From the NCBI RefSeq assembly GCF_022760995.1, contig NZ_JAKWJO010000001.1:620001-684000 (forward strand): 64,000 bases of DNA, in the 5' to 3' direction. The notes beneath the pieces are model-generated. The model was not told where the DNA came from and did no database searches. It worked only from the letters and a program-made list of their open reading frames with translations. The position numbers and the translations under genes are program-made. Numbering within the stretch: position 1 is the first letter of the stretch; every line of letters begins with the position of its first letter. Below, piece after piece: positions 1-9,579 of this stretch. This DNA is from Dyella sedimenti. Lineage in GTDB: Bacteria; Pseudomonadota; Gammaproteobacteria; Xanthomonadales; Rhodanobacteraceae.

Positions 1-1070
1 ATGATTCCGCGCTGGTGCGGAAGCTGCTGTCGACCATGCTTTCGTGCGACCCGGGCATCGAGGTGGTCGGCACCGCGGCCGATCCGCTGATCGCCCGCGA
101 GAAGATCAAGCAGCTCAACCCGGACGTGCTCACGCTCGACGTGGAAATGCCGCGCATGGACGGCCTCACCTTCCTCGAGAACCTGATGCGGCTGCGGCCG
201 ATGCCGGTGGTGATGGTGTCGTCGCTGACCCAGGAAGGCGCGGAAGTGACCCTGCGCGCGCTGGAGCTGGGCGCGGTGGATTTCTTCGCCAAGCCCGCCA
301 ACGACCTGGCCAGCACCTTCGCCGAGGGCGCGCAGGAGATCTGCGCCAAGGTCAAGCTCGCCGCGCTGGCCAAGCCGCGCCAGCGCACCGCCGTGCACAA
401 GCTCGACGTGCCGCCCAGGCTTTCCGCCGACGCCGTGCTGCCGCGCGCGCAGACCGCCGGCACGCGCGGCGGCAGCCCGATCATCGCCATCGGCGCCTCC
501 ACCGGCGGCACCGAGGCGATCCGCGTGGTGCTGGAAGCGATGCCGCCCGACGCGCCGCCGATCGTGATTACCCAGCACATCCCGGCCGCCTTCAGTGGCC
601 CGTTCGCTGCCCGCATGGACGCCTGCTCGGCCATGCGCGTGAGCGAGGCGCGCGACGGCCAGCCGATCCAGGCGGGCCACGCCTACATCGCGCCGGGCAG
701 CGAGCACCTGCTGGTGATGTGGGACGGCGCCAAGTACGTCTGCCGCCTGCACAACGGGCCGCCGGTCAACCGCCACAAGCCCAGCGTGGACGTGCTGTTC
801 CGCTCGGTGGCGGCCAGCGTGGGCAAGGCGGCGATCGCCGCGCTGCTCACCGGCATGGGTGACGACGGCGCGCGCGGCCTGCTCGAGCTGCGCCAGGGCG
901 GCGCCCAGACCCTGGTGCAGGACGAGGAAAGCGCCGTGGTATGGGGTATGCCGGGCGCGGCCTGGAAACTCGGTGCCGCCAGCGAAAAGCTCCCCCTCGA
1001 ACAGATCGCCGCGCGCCTGCTGGCGCTGGCTCACACACCTCACCATCGCGCGGCCGCACCGGCCGCCTGA
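1..1070 (+). CDS. cheB: Chemotaxis response regulator protein-glutamate methylesterase CheB (5' end outside window)
   Basis: Demethylates (and deamidates) glutamate side chains of chemoreceptors to reset adaptation; cytoplasmic, activated by phosphotransfer from CheA. The reading frame is open to the left edge and reads DSALVRKLL, the usual start of the receiver domain a few residues in, so only the first residues are missing; a GTG at 15 is internal, not the start. Counting from that GTG, the phosphoacceptor is Asp42 in [10 protein letters not shown], and the esterase triad is Ser162 (GASTGG), His188 (ITQHIP) and Asp284 ([10 protein letters not shown]). A linker of about 40 residues separates the domains. 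Followed after 15 bp by a receptor-like gene, consistent with the end of a che operon. Confidence 0.95.
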   Translation, partial: DSALVRKLLSTMLSCDPGIEVVGTAADPLIAREKIKQLNPDVLTLDVEMPRMDGLTFLENLMRLRPMPVVMVSSLTQEGAEVTLRALELGAVDFFAKPANDLASTFAEGAQEICAKVKLAALAKPRQRTAVHKLDVPPRLSADAVLPRAQTAGTRGGSPIIAIGASTGGTEAIRVVLEAMPPDAPPIVITQHIPAAFSGPFAARMDACSAMRVSEARDGQPIQAGHAYIAPGSEHLLVMWDGAKYVCRLHNGPPVNRHKPSVDVLFRSVAASVGKAAIAALLTGMGDDGARGLLELRQGGAQTLVQDEESAVVWGMPGAAWKLGAASEKLPLEQIAARLLALAHTPHHRAAAPAA

Positions 1071-1085
1071 CTTGCGGATATCTCC

Positions 1086-2270
1086 ATGGATGCCTTTCTT
1101 TCCTTCCTGCGCGTGCGCCCCGTGGTCGGCCTGTCGGCCAGCGCGGTGGCCCTGCTGCTGACGCTGGTGTGGCCCTCGGCCTGGCTGGCCCCGGTGCTGG
1201 TGGTGCTGCTGGCCGGGGCCTGGATCGTCGAACTGCGTCGCGCCGCGCCCGTGGCCGAGCCGGTGATCGCCGACTCGCTGGAGCAGCACGCGCCGGTGCG
1301 CGAGGCGCTGGAAGAGGTGCGCAGCTCGCTGGTGGACGAGCTGGGCCACGCCTCGCGCGAGCTGCACCAGGCGCTGGAGCTGCTGCGCGATGCCGTGTCT
1401 GAGCTGGGCGGCGGCTTCGACGGCCTGTCGCGCAAGACCGGCCTGCAGCAGTCGCTGCTGCGCCAGATCATCGATGCGCAGAACGAAGGCGTGTCCGTGC
1501 AGGACTTCGCCGCGCGCACCGGCGACCTGTTGGAGCACTTCGTCGACGTGGTGGTGCAGATGTCGCGCGAGAGCCTGCGCATCGTCTACCGCATCGACGG
1601 CATGGCCAAGGAAATGGACGCGGTGTTCGGCCTGCTGAAGAACGTCAACACCATCGCCGAGGAAACCAACCTGCTGGCGCTCAACGCCGCCATCGAGGCT
1701 GCCCGCGCGGGCGAATCCGGCCGTGGCTTCGCGGTGGTGGCCGGCGAGATCCGCAACCTGGCCAGCCATTCCAACCAGTTCAACGAGCAGATCGGCAGCC
1801 ACGTCGAGCGCGCCCGCACCGCGATGGAACAGCTGCGCGGCCTGGTCGGCACCATGGCCTCGCAGGACCTCAACGTGGCGCTGTCGGCCAAGGGCGGCAT
1901 CGACGCCATGATGGCCCACGTCACCGAGAGCGACGCGCGCACCAGCGCGGTGGCCGATCAGGTGGTGGAGATCAACCGCGGCCTGGGCACCGACGTGTCC
2001 ACCACCATCCGCTCGCTGCAGTTCGAGGACATCCTCAGCCAGCTCATCAGCCAGACCCGCACGCGCCTGGTCGAGCTGCAGGAGATCACCACCGAGTGCA
2101 CGCGCGACATCGAGGAGCTGGCCTGCAACCCGATCGACGCCGAGCTGCTGGCCCAGCGCGCCGAGCGCGTGCGCAGCCGCCTGGCCATCCAGCGCGAGAA
2201 GGCGCGCCTGCGTTCGCGCGGCCCGGCGCTGCAGAACTCGATGGATGCCGGCGAGATCGAACTGTTTTAA
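1086..2270 (+). CDS. Methyl-accepting chemotaxis protein without a periplasmic sensor domain
   Basis: 394 residues. Two closely spaced hydrophobic segments (about 12-30 and 33-49) form a hairpin anchor with almost nothing between them, so there is no periplasmic ligand-binding domain and no obvious HAMP domain. The signalling hairpin tip is clear at residues 188-226 ([19 protein letters not shown], then [14 protein letters not shown]), the region that contacts CheA and CheW in receptors. Lies 15 bp after cheB and 3-12 bp before a STAS gene, so probably one transcript. It likely reports an internal state or relays a signal from a partner protein. The family call is firm; the stimulus is unknown. 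Confidence 0.9.
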   Translation: MDAFLSFLRVRPVVGLSASAVALLLTLVWPSAWLAPVLVVLLAGAWIVELRRAAPVAEPVIADSLEQHAPVREALEEVRSSLVDELGHASRELHQALELLRDAVSELGGGFDGLSRKTGLQQSLLRQIIDAQNEGVSVQDFAARTGDLLEHFVDVVVQMSRESLRIVYRIDGMAKEMDAVFGLLKNVNTIAEETNLLALNAAIEAARAGESGRGFAVVAGEIRNLASHSNQFNEQIGSHVERARTAMEQLRGLVGTMASQDLNVALSAKGGIDAMMAHVTESDARTSAVADQVVEINRGLGTDVSTTIRSLQFEDILSQLISQTRTRLVELQEITTECTRDIEELACNPIDAELLAQRAERVRSRLAIQREKARLRSRGPALQNSMDAGEIELF

Positions 2271-2282
2271 GGGATGCGAGCC

Positions 2283-2585
2283 ATGAGCCTGACCGTACAC
2301 CACGACCAAGAACTCGATTGCGTCACCCTGCAGCTGGGCGAGCGCTTCGACTTCAGCGTGCACCGCGATTTCCACGACGCCTGCCTGAGCGGACGTCCCG
2401 CGCGCAGCTACGTGATCGACCTGGGCGAAGTCGCCAGCATGGACAGCTCCGCGCTCGGCATGCTGCTGCTGCTGCGCGAGTACGCCGGCGCCGACCGCTC
2501 GGAGATCCGCATCGTCAACGCCAACAGCAGCCTGCGCGGCACCCTGCGCGTGGCCGGCTTCGACAAACTGTTCGTCCTGCACTGA
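2283..2585 (+). CDS. STAS-domain protein (anti-sigma factor antagonist type)
   Basis: 100 residues covering a single STAS domain. The switch region reads VIDLGEVASMDSSALGMLLL; the Ser-Ser of MDSSALG matches the phosphorylatable serine of SpoIIAA/RsbV proteins. The ATG at 2283 is preferred because AAGGGA lies about 7 bases upstream; an in-frame ATG at 2274 abuts that sequence too closely. It directly follows the receptor gene, which suggests a chemotaxis- or motility-linked partner switch, but no kinase or phosphatase partner lies beside it; a SpoIIE/STAS pair occurs about 39 kb away. Confidence 0.85.
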   Translation: MSLTVHHDQELDCVTLQLGERFDFSVHRDFHDACLSGRPARSYVIDLGEVASMDSSALGMLLLLREYAGADRSEIRIVNANSSLRGTLRVAGFDKLFVLH

Positions 2586-2594
2586 CCCGGCTTT

Positions 2595-2618
2595 CCCCTC
2601 TCCCCGCCGGGAGAGGGG
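2595..2618. repeat. GC-rich intergenic palindrome (copy 1 of 3)
   Basis: Perfect 10-bp stem CCCCTCTCCC / GGGAGAGGGG with a CGCC loop, 9 bp after the STAS stop. No T-run follows on either strand, so it is not a classical terminator. Similar palindromes lie at 13669-13692 and 23324-23347, so it is a dispersed intergenic sequence that may also stabilise mRNA ends. Confidence 0.75.
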
Positions 2619-2722
2619 CGGGAGCCGCCCGGCGACATCGCCTGCTCGCGGCGTTTCGACCTATTTGCCCATTCCGCTTCTTTCCGGCATACCGATGCAC
2701 CCGGGCCATGCCGGCGGAGATA

Positions 2723-3910
2723 TCACTCGTCAGCCGCCATCAGCTGCGCGTCGCCGAGATCCGCCGAGCTGACGCCGTTGCGCCCGTCGAACTTGGTGCG
2801 ATACATCGCCTCGTTGGCCTGGCGCACCAGGTGCTCGAAGCGGGTGCCGGCATGCGCAACCGCGACGCCGATGCTGGCGGTGACCGGGATGTGCTGGTCG
2901 TCGATGCGCGCATGCGAATGGGCCAGGGCCCACCGCAGCCGCTCGGCCACTTCCACGCCCTGCTGCAGGGTGGCGCCGGGTAGGGCGAGCACGAATTCCT
3001 CGCCGCCGTAGCGGCTGGCCAGGTAGCCCGGCCAGCGGGTGATCTCGCGCAGGATGCCGCTGACGTGCCGCAGCACGGCATCGCCCGCGTCATGTCCCCA
3101 GCGGTCGTTGATCTGCTTGAAATAGTCCAGGTCGAAGATAATCAAGGCGAACGGCTGGCCCCGCTGCTGGCAGCGCTCCAGGCTGGCGCGTCCCTCGGCC
3201 ACGATGGCGCTGCGGTTGAGCAGGCCGGTCAGGCCGTCGGTACGGGCGGCATGGCGCAGGTCCACCATGAGCCGCTCGGTGACCAGTTGCAGCAGGGCGA
3301 AATAGGAGGCCAGCCCGGTCAGGATGCCGATCAGGTAGGTCGCCTCCACCGGCAGGCCTGCCTGCATGATGCTCTGCCCATGGCCAGGATCGGCCGGCAG
3401 GAACACCCGCGCCAGGTAGAACAGTCCATTGAGCAGCATCACCCCGCCGGCGATGCGGCAGCTGGTGCGGATGTCCGGTTCGCCGTGGCGCAGCAGCAGG
3501 TAGGCGTAGACCAGGTAGAACGCCATGGCCTGCAGGCTGCCCATCAGCAGGCGGGTACCCAGGTTGGGCGTGACATAGGCGAACCAGAAGATGCCCAGGG
3601 CATAGGCCAGCACGAAGGCCAGCGGCCAGCGCCAGCGCCACGGCAGCCCGAGGTGGGCGGCGATGCCCTTCAGGTACAGCATGTTGGCGAACACCAGCAG
3701 GCCGTTGCCCATCACGATCGACAGGCCATCGGGGATACGGGTGCGCAGGCCGATCAGGCTGATGGCGAGCGTGCCGATCCAGATGCCGGTCACCCAGATG
3801 CGCAGCACGCGCTGGGTGTGCAGCACGATCATGAGCGACGTGAAACCGATCGAGGCGCTGATGCCCATCAGCAGGCTGACCAGGGTCAGGGTCGGTATGT
3901 CCAGATGCAT
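2723..3910 (-). CDS. Membrane-anchored GGDEF diguanylate cyclase
   Basis: 395 residues; synthesises cyclic di-GMP from two GTP. The N-terminal 210 or so residues contain about seven hydrophobic segments (starting TLVSLLMGISASIGFTSLMI) and form a membrane sensor of unknown ligand. The catalytic domain begins near ARTDGLTGLLNR and carries the active-site loop RYGGEEF, a functional GGEEF variant. The product-inhibition I-site RxxD upstream is not conserved: the equivalent stretch reads RWPG. The ATG at 3910 is chosen over upstream codons because AAGGGAG lies 4 bases before it and the hydrophobic segment starts there. Convergent with the chemotaxis genes; it may set motile or sessile behaviour, but that is inference. 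Confidence 0.92.
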   Translation of the reverse strand: MHLDIPTLTLVSLLMGISASIGFTSLMIVLHTQRVLRIWVTGIWIGTLAISLIGLRTRIPDGLSIVMGNGLLVFANMLYLKGIAAHLGLPWRWRWPLAFVLAYALGIFWFAYVTPNLGTRLLMGSLQAMAFYLVYAYLLLRHGEPDIRTSCRIAGGVMLLNGLFYLARVFLPADPGHGQSIMQAGLPVEATYLIGILTGLASYFALLQLVTERLMVDLRHAARTDGLTGLLNRSAIVAEGRASLERCQQRGQPFALIIFDLDYFKQINDRWGHDAGDAVLRHVSGILREITRWPGYLASRYGGEEFVLALPGATLQQGVEVAERLRWALAHSHARIDDQHIPVTASIGVAVAHAGTRFEHLVRQANEAMYRTKFDGRNGVSSADLGDAQLMAADE

Positions 3911-4092
3911 GGCGCTCCCTTGTGCCGCTGCGCCCGGTGTGGCGGAACGCGCTGGGTCTAGGCCGAGGCTGGCGGATCGACGTTGTCGTCGCAGGTCAAG
4001 CGGGATATCGGACGAAACGTCAAAAACTTGAACTGGATCACATTGTGCCAGGATGGAAGGCCATCGGACATGCGCCACCGGGGGGAGGGCAC

Positions 4093-4119
4093 AAAAAAAG
4101 AGGCCCCTTGCGGGGCCTC
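4093..4119 (-). terminator. Intrinsic terminator of the small exported-protein gene
   Basis: Perfect 8-bp stem GAGGCCCC / GGGGCCTC with loop TTGC (4100-4119). On the minus strand it is followed directly by seven U (the A-run at 4093-4099). It lies 34 bp beyond the stop codon at 4154. Confidence 0.95.
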
Positions 4120-4153
4120 AAGTAAGACAAGGGTTAGCTAAAAGAGGAAACCA

Positions 4154-4516
4154 TTACCAGGTGCGCACGTCGGCGATGCCGATGGTGTAGGACTGCATTT
4201 CCGGGTCGAAACGGAACAGGCGGCCGAGGTCGAAATCCACGGTCTGGCCGGGGCCGATGTTGGTGGTACCCGCCGGCCAGCCCTTCTTGCTCTGCAGCAC
4301 CTTGCCCGAGCCGTCCTTCGCGTCGATCACGATCTGGGCGGCCGCGGGTTCGGCGCAGTGGTTCACCAACTGGCCGCTCAGGCTCAGGCGGGCGCCGGCG
4401 CCGGCGCCGGTAATCTTCATCTTGAAGTCCTGCACCGTGAAATCGTTGGCGGAGCAGGCGGCATGGGCCGCCAACGGGGCGAACAGCAGCAGGGTGGAGG
4501 CAATCAGGGTCTTCAT
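4154..4516 (-). CDS. Small exported protein, FxLYD-like beta fold (hypothetical)
   Basis: 120 residues. It begins MKTLIASTLLLFAPLAAHAA, a clear Sec signal peptide with an AHA-A cleavage site, leaving about 100 residues with a Cys near the mature N-terminus and a second Cys in NHCAEP. The mature part (NDFTVQDFKMKI, then LSGQLVNHC and LGRLFRFDP) resembles short FxLYD-type extracellular domains, but the match is weak and no function can be assigned. The ATG at 4516 starts the signal peptide and is preferred to one nine codons earlier. Monocistronic, with its own strong terminator. Confidence 0.8.
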   Translation of the reverse strand: MKTLIASTLLLFAPLAAHAACSANDFTVQDFKMKITGAGAGARLSLSGQLVNHCAEPAAAQIVIDAKDGSGKVLQSKKGWPAGTTNIGPGQTVDFDLGRLFRFDPEMQSYTIGIADVRTW

Positions 4517-4611
4517 GGGCGGGTTCCGTCGAAAAGGGGTCAATCAAAAGGCACGCCTGACTGACATCGGCAGATCCGCCCGGATCTTTAAGGTTTGGAG
4601 ACGCTTTTTGT

Positions 4612-5187
4612 TCAGCTTCGCGACATCAGCTCGGTGTGCTCGATGAACCACAGCCCGGCGAACAGCTTCGGGTCGATGGAATAACCCTCGGCGGCCCGGG
4701 CGAACAGCCATTGGCCGGCTTCCCGGCGCGGCACCTCGTGCACCACGATGTTCTCGGTCTCGTCGCCGCCGCCCGGACCGACCTTCTCCAGCTCCCAGGC
4801 GCGCACGAAGGTAATCATCTCGGTGCTCATGCCCGAGGAGGACGGCCCCTCATGGACGTATTGCAGCCGCTTGCAGCGGTAGCCGGTTTCCTCCTCCAGC
4901 TCGCGGCCGGCGGCCAGCAGCGCGTCCTCGTCGCCATGCTCGTGCAGGTCGCCGACCAGGCCTGCCGGCATCTCGATGGTGTTCTTCAGGATCGACACGC
5001 GGTACTGCTCCACGAACAGCACCTTGTCCTCCGGCGTCACCGCCAGGATGATCACCGCCCCGCCGGGATTGTTGCGCTCGGCGAACTCCCAGCGCCCACG
5101 CTTGCGCAGACTCAGCCACTTGCCGACGTAGAGCGTTTCCACGGGGGCGTGGGCGTCGGGGGGGATCATTGCGTCGAGGTGGGGCAT
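4612..5187 (-). CDS. Nudix hydrolase, ADP-ribose pyrophosphatase type
   Basis: 191 residues; expected to hydrolyse ADP-ribose or a related nucleoside diphosphate sugar. The Nudix box is recognisable as EDALLAAGRELEEETGY (E-x7-REL-x-EE-x-G), preceded by the family hallmark EMPAGL. The loop between that glycine and the first Nudix glutamate is longer than the standard G-x5-E, with an insertion rich in His, Asp and Gly (GDLHEHGD). The start is uncertain: ATG at 5187 (MPHLDAM) or 5169 (MIPPDAH), neither with a good ribosome-binding site. Upstream in-frame codons run into repeat sequence and are rejected. Confidence 0.88.
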   Translation of the reverse strand: MPHLDAMIPPDAHAPVETLYVGKWLSLRKRGRWEFAERNNPGGAVIILAVTPEDKVLFVEQYRVSILKNTIEMPAGLVGDLHEHGDEDALLAAGRELEEETGYRCKRLQYVHEGPSSSGMSTEMITFVRAWELEKVGPGGGDETENIVVHEVPRREAGQWLFARAAEGYSIDPKLFAGLWFIEHTELMSRS

Positions 5188-5262
5188 CGTGGTCGGCCAT
5201 GGCGGTGGGAAGGGGGCATGGTGCCGCGCGGATGTGGCAGCCACAACCACGTCGTCCATGGC

Positions 5263-5300
5263 TGTGGGAGCGCACCCTGTGCGCGACGCCTTTCGCCTCA
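5263..5300. repeat. REP-like element (copy 1)
   Basis: TGTGGGAGCGCACCCTGTGC and following bases: a GGGAG foot followed by an imperfect hairpin GCGCAC-cct-GTGCGC and then GACGCCTTTCGCCTC. The same 25-bp core occurs exactly at 26488-26512 with the same tail shifted by one base. The layout (short GGAG-like tag plus stem-loop) matches the REP class found in pseudomonads and xanthomonads. No RAYT transposase is visible nearby. Confidence 0.8.
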
Positions 5301-5316
5301 GTCCCCATTGCTCGTC

Positions 5317-5355
5317 ATCCCGGCGCACCCCGCAAAAGGGGGCAAGGGCCGGGAT
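5317..5355. repeat. Intergenic inverted repeat ATCCCGGC...GCCGGGAT
   Basis: Outer arms ATCCCGGC (5317-5324) and GCCGGGAT (5348-5355) enclose a second imperfect pairing of CCCCGC with GGGGGC around an AAAA loop. No T-run follows. The wording resembles dispersed repeats of other GC-rich proteobacteria (CATCCCGGC...GCCGGGATCC), but only this copy is in the window. Confidence 0.6.
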
Positions 5356-5470
5356 CCAGATGCGTCGGTCTTCGATTGTCGCGCTATCGCCAGGGTGCCG
5401 CCTACGACCGAAGGAAGTCCCTGTGGGACGCGGCGGGCGTTTCGACGTCCTGCCAGCGACGCGAAGCTAG

Positions 5471-5679
5471 TCCCCGTGAGGGGGCCGCCAACCCAAAGAG
5501 AATGGCCTCACAGGCTGGCAGCACTGTGTTGAATACAAGCTCGGGAGACCGAGGCCAGCCCGATAAATGACGTGCTACCTCAAGCGGCGCCGCTATCCCG
5601 CGACGCGCCGTGGCGGAGAGGAAGCGTAGCACTGCGCGGCATACAAGCCTTATAGGCTTCGCAAGCCGAATCAGTTTTT
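5471..5679 (+). ncRNA. Candidate structured non-coding RNA (speculative)
   Basis: Several long-range complementary segments nest without conflict: GTGAGG (5476-5481) with CCTCAC (5506-5511); GGCTGGC (5513-5519) with GCCAGCC (5554-5560), which encloses CTCGG-GAGA-CCGAG (5540-5553), a stem with a GNRA tetraloop stacked directly on the outer helix; and GTGCTAC (5572-5578) with GTAGCAC (5626-5632), enclosing GGCGC/GCGCC. A hairpin GGCTT-cgc-AAGCC (5655-5667) and TTTTT (5675-5679) follow. I do not recognise RNase P, tmRNA, 6S or SRP RNA. The orientation and boundaries are guesses, and it could be a dispersed repeat rather than a transcribed RNA. Confidence 0.35.
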
Positions 5680-5745
5680 CCTTCCGCTACACACCGCGGC
5701 TACCCCGCGGGGCGTCAGTGGACTGAGGACTTAAAGCGGCGCGCC

Positions 5746-6648
5746 TTACCCTTCCAACAACGCCTTCAACCGCGTCCTGGTCAGCGGTCCGAAGCGTAGC
5801 CGTCCGCATAGCGCATCCATCATGTCGGCATCGCCACGCAGGCGCCGCAGCGCATCGGCTTGCGCGGCGACCGGCGCATCGAGGGCGATGCGGGTGAGCC
5901 GGCGGTAGAGCCGCGCGTCTTCCGCGTGGATGCGCAGCTTCGCCGCACAGCTGGCGGCGCCGCGCAGGCGCAGGAAGGGCACTTCGTCGACGCGTTCGAG
6001 CAAGGCGTCCAGGCTGCCGAAGTGGGCCAGCAGGGCCGCCGCGGTCTTGGCGCCGATGCCGGGCACGCCGGGAATGTTGTCCACCGCGTCGCCGCACAGA
6101 GCCAGGAAGTCGGCCACCTGGTGCGGATGCACGCCCAGCCGCTCGTGCACGCCGCCCGGTCCCCAGCGCAGGTTGCGCGCGTAGTCCCATTGCTCGTCGT
6201 GCTCGCCCAGCAATTGCCCGAAATCCTTGTCGGCGGACACGATCACGCCGCGGAAGCCATGCCCGCGCAGGCTCCACAACGCGCTGCCGATCAGGTCGTC
6301 GGCTTCGTAGGTGTGGTCGATCAGCACCGGCAGGCCCAGGGCCTGGGCCACTTCGCGGCACAGCACGAACTGGCGTTCCAGGTCGGGCGGCGGCAGTTCG
6401 CGGTTGGCCTTGTAGGCGGGATAGATCGCGTTGCGGAACGAACTGGTCAGCGAGGCGTCGAAGGCCACCGCCAGGTGCTCCGGCCGGGTCCGTTCGAGCA
6501 GTTCGCACAGGAAGCGGGTGAAGCCGTGCACCGCGTTGACCGGATGGCCGTCCTCGTCGTGGAACTCGTCCGGCATCGAATGCCAGGCGCGGAACACGTA
6601 CAGGCTGCCATCGACCAGATGGACGGCTGGACGGCTCACGGGGTCCAT
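5746..6648 (-). CDS. xni: 5'-3' exonuclease / flap endonuclease (Xni-like)
   Basis: 300 residues; stand-alone relative of the 5' nuclease domain of DNA polymerase I, expected to cut flaps or branched DNA using two metal ions. Metal-binding acidic residues are visible in order: VHLVDGS near the N-terminus, AFDASLTSSFR, YEADDLIGS, VSADKDFGQLL and GDAVDNIPGVPGIG; the last begins the helix-hairpin-helix that grips duplex DNA. The ATG at 6648 (MDPVSRP) has GAGG upstream and fits the family N-terminus; it overlaps the nitroreductase stop by 13 bp, so the two genes are co-translated. Length is close to polymerase-free homologues (250-300). Confidence 0.88.
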   Translation of the reverse strand: MDPVSRPAVHLVDGSLYVFRAWHSMPDEFHDEDGHPVNAVHGFTRFLCELLERTRPEHLAVAFDASLTSSFRNAIYPAYKANRELPPPDLERQFVLCREVAQALGLPVLIDHTYEADDLIGSALWSLRGHGFRGVIVSADKDFGQLLGEHDEQWDYARNLRWGPGGVHERLGVHPHQVADFLALCGDAVDNIPGVPGIGAKTAAALLAHFGSLDALLERVDEVPFLRLRGAASCAAKLRIHAEDARLYRRLTRIALDAPVAAQADALRRLRGDADMMDALCGRLRFGPLTRTRLKALLEG

Positions 6649-7205
6649 ACGCGCAGCACCTCGTCGAGCGCGGGGCGCTCGCGGTCGGGCACGTCCACCT
6701 GCGGCGTGCCGATGTGCACGAAACCGACGACCTGCTCGTGTGCGGCCAGGCCCAGGATGCCGGCTGCCTCGCGGTCGTAGGCCGCCCAGCCGGTGAGCCA
6801 CTGCGCGCCGTAGCCCAGCGCGTGGGCGCCCAGCAGCAGGTTGTAGGCCACGCAACCGGCGCTGAGCTGCTGCTCGATCGCCGGCACCTTGCTGTCCGGG
6901 TCCAGGTGTGCGATCACCGCGACCACCAGTGGCGCGAAGGCATAGCGCGTGCGCTCCTTCTCGCGCTTGGATTCGGGCAGGTCCGGATGCAGGCGCAGCG
7001 ACAGCGCCGCCATGCGTTCGCCGAACGCCCGCTTCGCCTCGCCGCGCAGCAGGATCAGCCGGAACGGCACCAGCTTGCCGTGGTCCGGCACGCGGATGGC
7101 CGCGTGCAGCAGGGCCTTCAGCTCATCCCCGGCCGGCGCGGGCTCGCCCAACTGGCGGGAGGGGGCGGAGTGGCGTTGCAGCAGCAGGGACAGGGGATGG
7201 GGCAT
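6636..7205 (-). CDS. Nitroreductase family protein (YdjA-like)
   Basis: 189 residues, the compact single-domain size of YdjA-type FMN-dependent nitroreductases, which work as dimers with NAD(P)H. The N-terminal phosphate-binding region reads LLQRHSAPSRQLGEPAP, the middle AAIRVPDHGKLVPFRLILL is characteristic of the YdjA branch, and the C-terminal part contains GYGAQWLTGW and VVGFVHIGTP, typical of the FMN-binding core. The physiological substrate is unknown. Overlaps the downstream nuclease gene. Confidence 0.88.
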   Translation of the reverse strand: MPHPLSLLLQRHSAPSRQLGEPAPAGDELKALLHAAIRVPDHGKLVPFRLILLRGEAKRAFGERMAALSLRLHPDLPESKREKERTRYAFAPLVVAVIAHLDPDSKVPAIEQQLSAGCVAYNLLLGAHALGYGAQWLTGWAAYDREAAGILGLAAHEQVVGFVHIGTPQVDVPDRERPALDEVLRVWTP

Positions 7206-7297
7206 GGGGTGGTCCGGCAGGGCAAAGCCGCCATGCTAAACCCCGCCAGCGAGTGAAGCGAGCATGGCGCGGGGCATCGTTCCCGTGGCGCCCGGCT

Positions 7298-8969
<1,672 letters not shown>

Positions 8970-8986
8970 GCGGCGGCTTGCCGCCA

Positions 8987-9012
8987 AGAAAAAGCCCCGC
9001 GACGGCGGGGCT
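8987..9012 (-). terminator. Intrinsic terminator after the DUF3106 gene
   Basis: Stem AGCCCCGC (8993-9000) / GCGGGGCT (9005-9012), loop GACG. On the minus strand it is followed by a U-rich tract (complement of AAGAAAAA at 8986-8993), 7 bp beyond the stop at 9020. On the plus strand it may also shield the end of pntAA, although T residues are few there. Confidence 0.88.
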
Positions 9013-9019
9013 CTTCCGA

Positions 9020-9577
9020 TCAATGGTGCGGCGGCCCGCCGGGCGGCCCGTGCAGGCCCGGAAGAGGCCCGTGGAAGGGCGGCGCATCCGGTACTTCCTG
9101 GCGCCACTGCCGCAGCAGCTCCTGGCGCTGGTCCGGCGGCAACTGCTGGAAGTGCTGGAACGCGGCGTGCAGGCGCTCGCGCTCGGCCGGCGGCAGCTGC
9201 TGGAAGCGGCGGCTGTTCTCGCGGGCCTGCTCGCGCTGCTGCGGCGTCATCTTCTGCCACTGGTCGATGCGCTGGCGGATCTCCGCGCGCTGGTCGGGCG
9301 GCAGCGATTTCCATTCCTGCGCACGGTCGAGCATATGGGCCTGGCGATCCGGCGGCAGCGTGTCCCACTTGCTCGCCAGCGGCGCCAGGATGTCGCGTTC
9401 ATCGGCGGACAGGCTCGACCAGGGGCGTGGCCCCGGCGGCATGCGCACGCCCGGCGGTCCCATGGGCGCCGCCCCCGGTGGCGGGGGCGGCGGTGCGTTC
9501 TGGGCGAGGGAGGTGGAGGTGATCCCGCTCAGCCCGAGAGCCAACAGCATCAGCACGCAAATACCGCATCGACGCAT
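9020..9577 (-). CDS. DUF3106 domain exported protein
   Basis: 185 residues. An N-terminal hydrophobic segment (CGICVLMLLALGLSGITSTS) with AQN cleavage looks like a signal peptide; a Pro-rich stretch (six consecutive prolines) follows, then repeated short helices with the pattern LPPDQR / LSADER / MTPQQRE that define DUF3106. The C-terminal tail is Pro-, Gly- and His-rich. Function unknown. The ATG at 9577 is preferred (AGGTGA upstream, 2 bp after the preceding stop). Last gene of a three-gene unit with a sigma factor and a DUF3619-like protein; such trios are common in beta- and gammaproteobacteria, which suggests an extracytoplasmic response. Confidence 0.85.
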   Translation of the reverse strand: MRRCGICVLMLLALGLSGITSTSLAQNAPPPPPPGAAPMGPPGVRMPPGPRPWSSLSADERDILAPLASKWDTLPPDRQAHMLDRAQEWKSLPPDQRAEIRQRIDQWQKMTPQQREQARENSRRFQQLPPAERERLHAAFQHFQQLPPDQRQELLRQWRQEVPDAPPFHGPLPGLHGPPGGPPHH

Positions 9578-9579
9578 GG

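Larger units (their letters stand above)
5188..5745. other. 558-bp gene-free region with stacked stem-loops
   Basis: I find no credible coding sequence here; short open frames on both strands have no family resemblance. It holds a REP-like hairpin (5263-5300), an inverted repeat (5317-5355), a small GTCCC-tgt-GGGAC hairpin near 5417-5429, and a run of mutually complementary segments from 5471 to 5637 ending in a weak plus-strand terminator-like hairpin near 5655-5679. These are listed separately. Confidence 0.7.

Noticed and set aside
5402..5632. 76-codon minus-strand open frame in the gene-free region
   Set aside because: No ribosome-binding site or family; it overlaps the mutually complementary segments better explained as repeat or RNA structure.
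5471..5679. RNase P RNA, tmRNA, 6S or SRP RNA
   Set aside because: None of the hallmark sequences (for example GAGGAAAGTCCGGGC or ACAGAAACCCGGCTTA for RNase P) is present.
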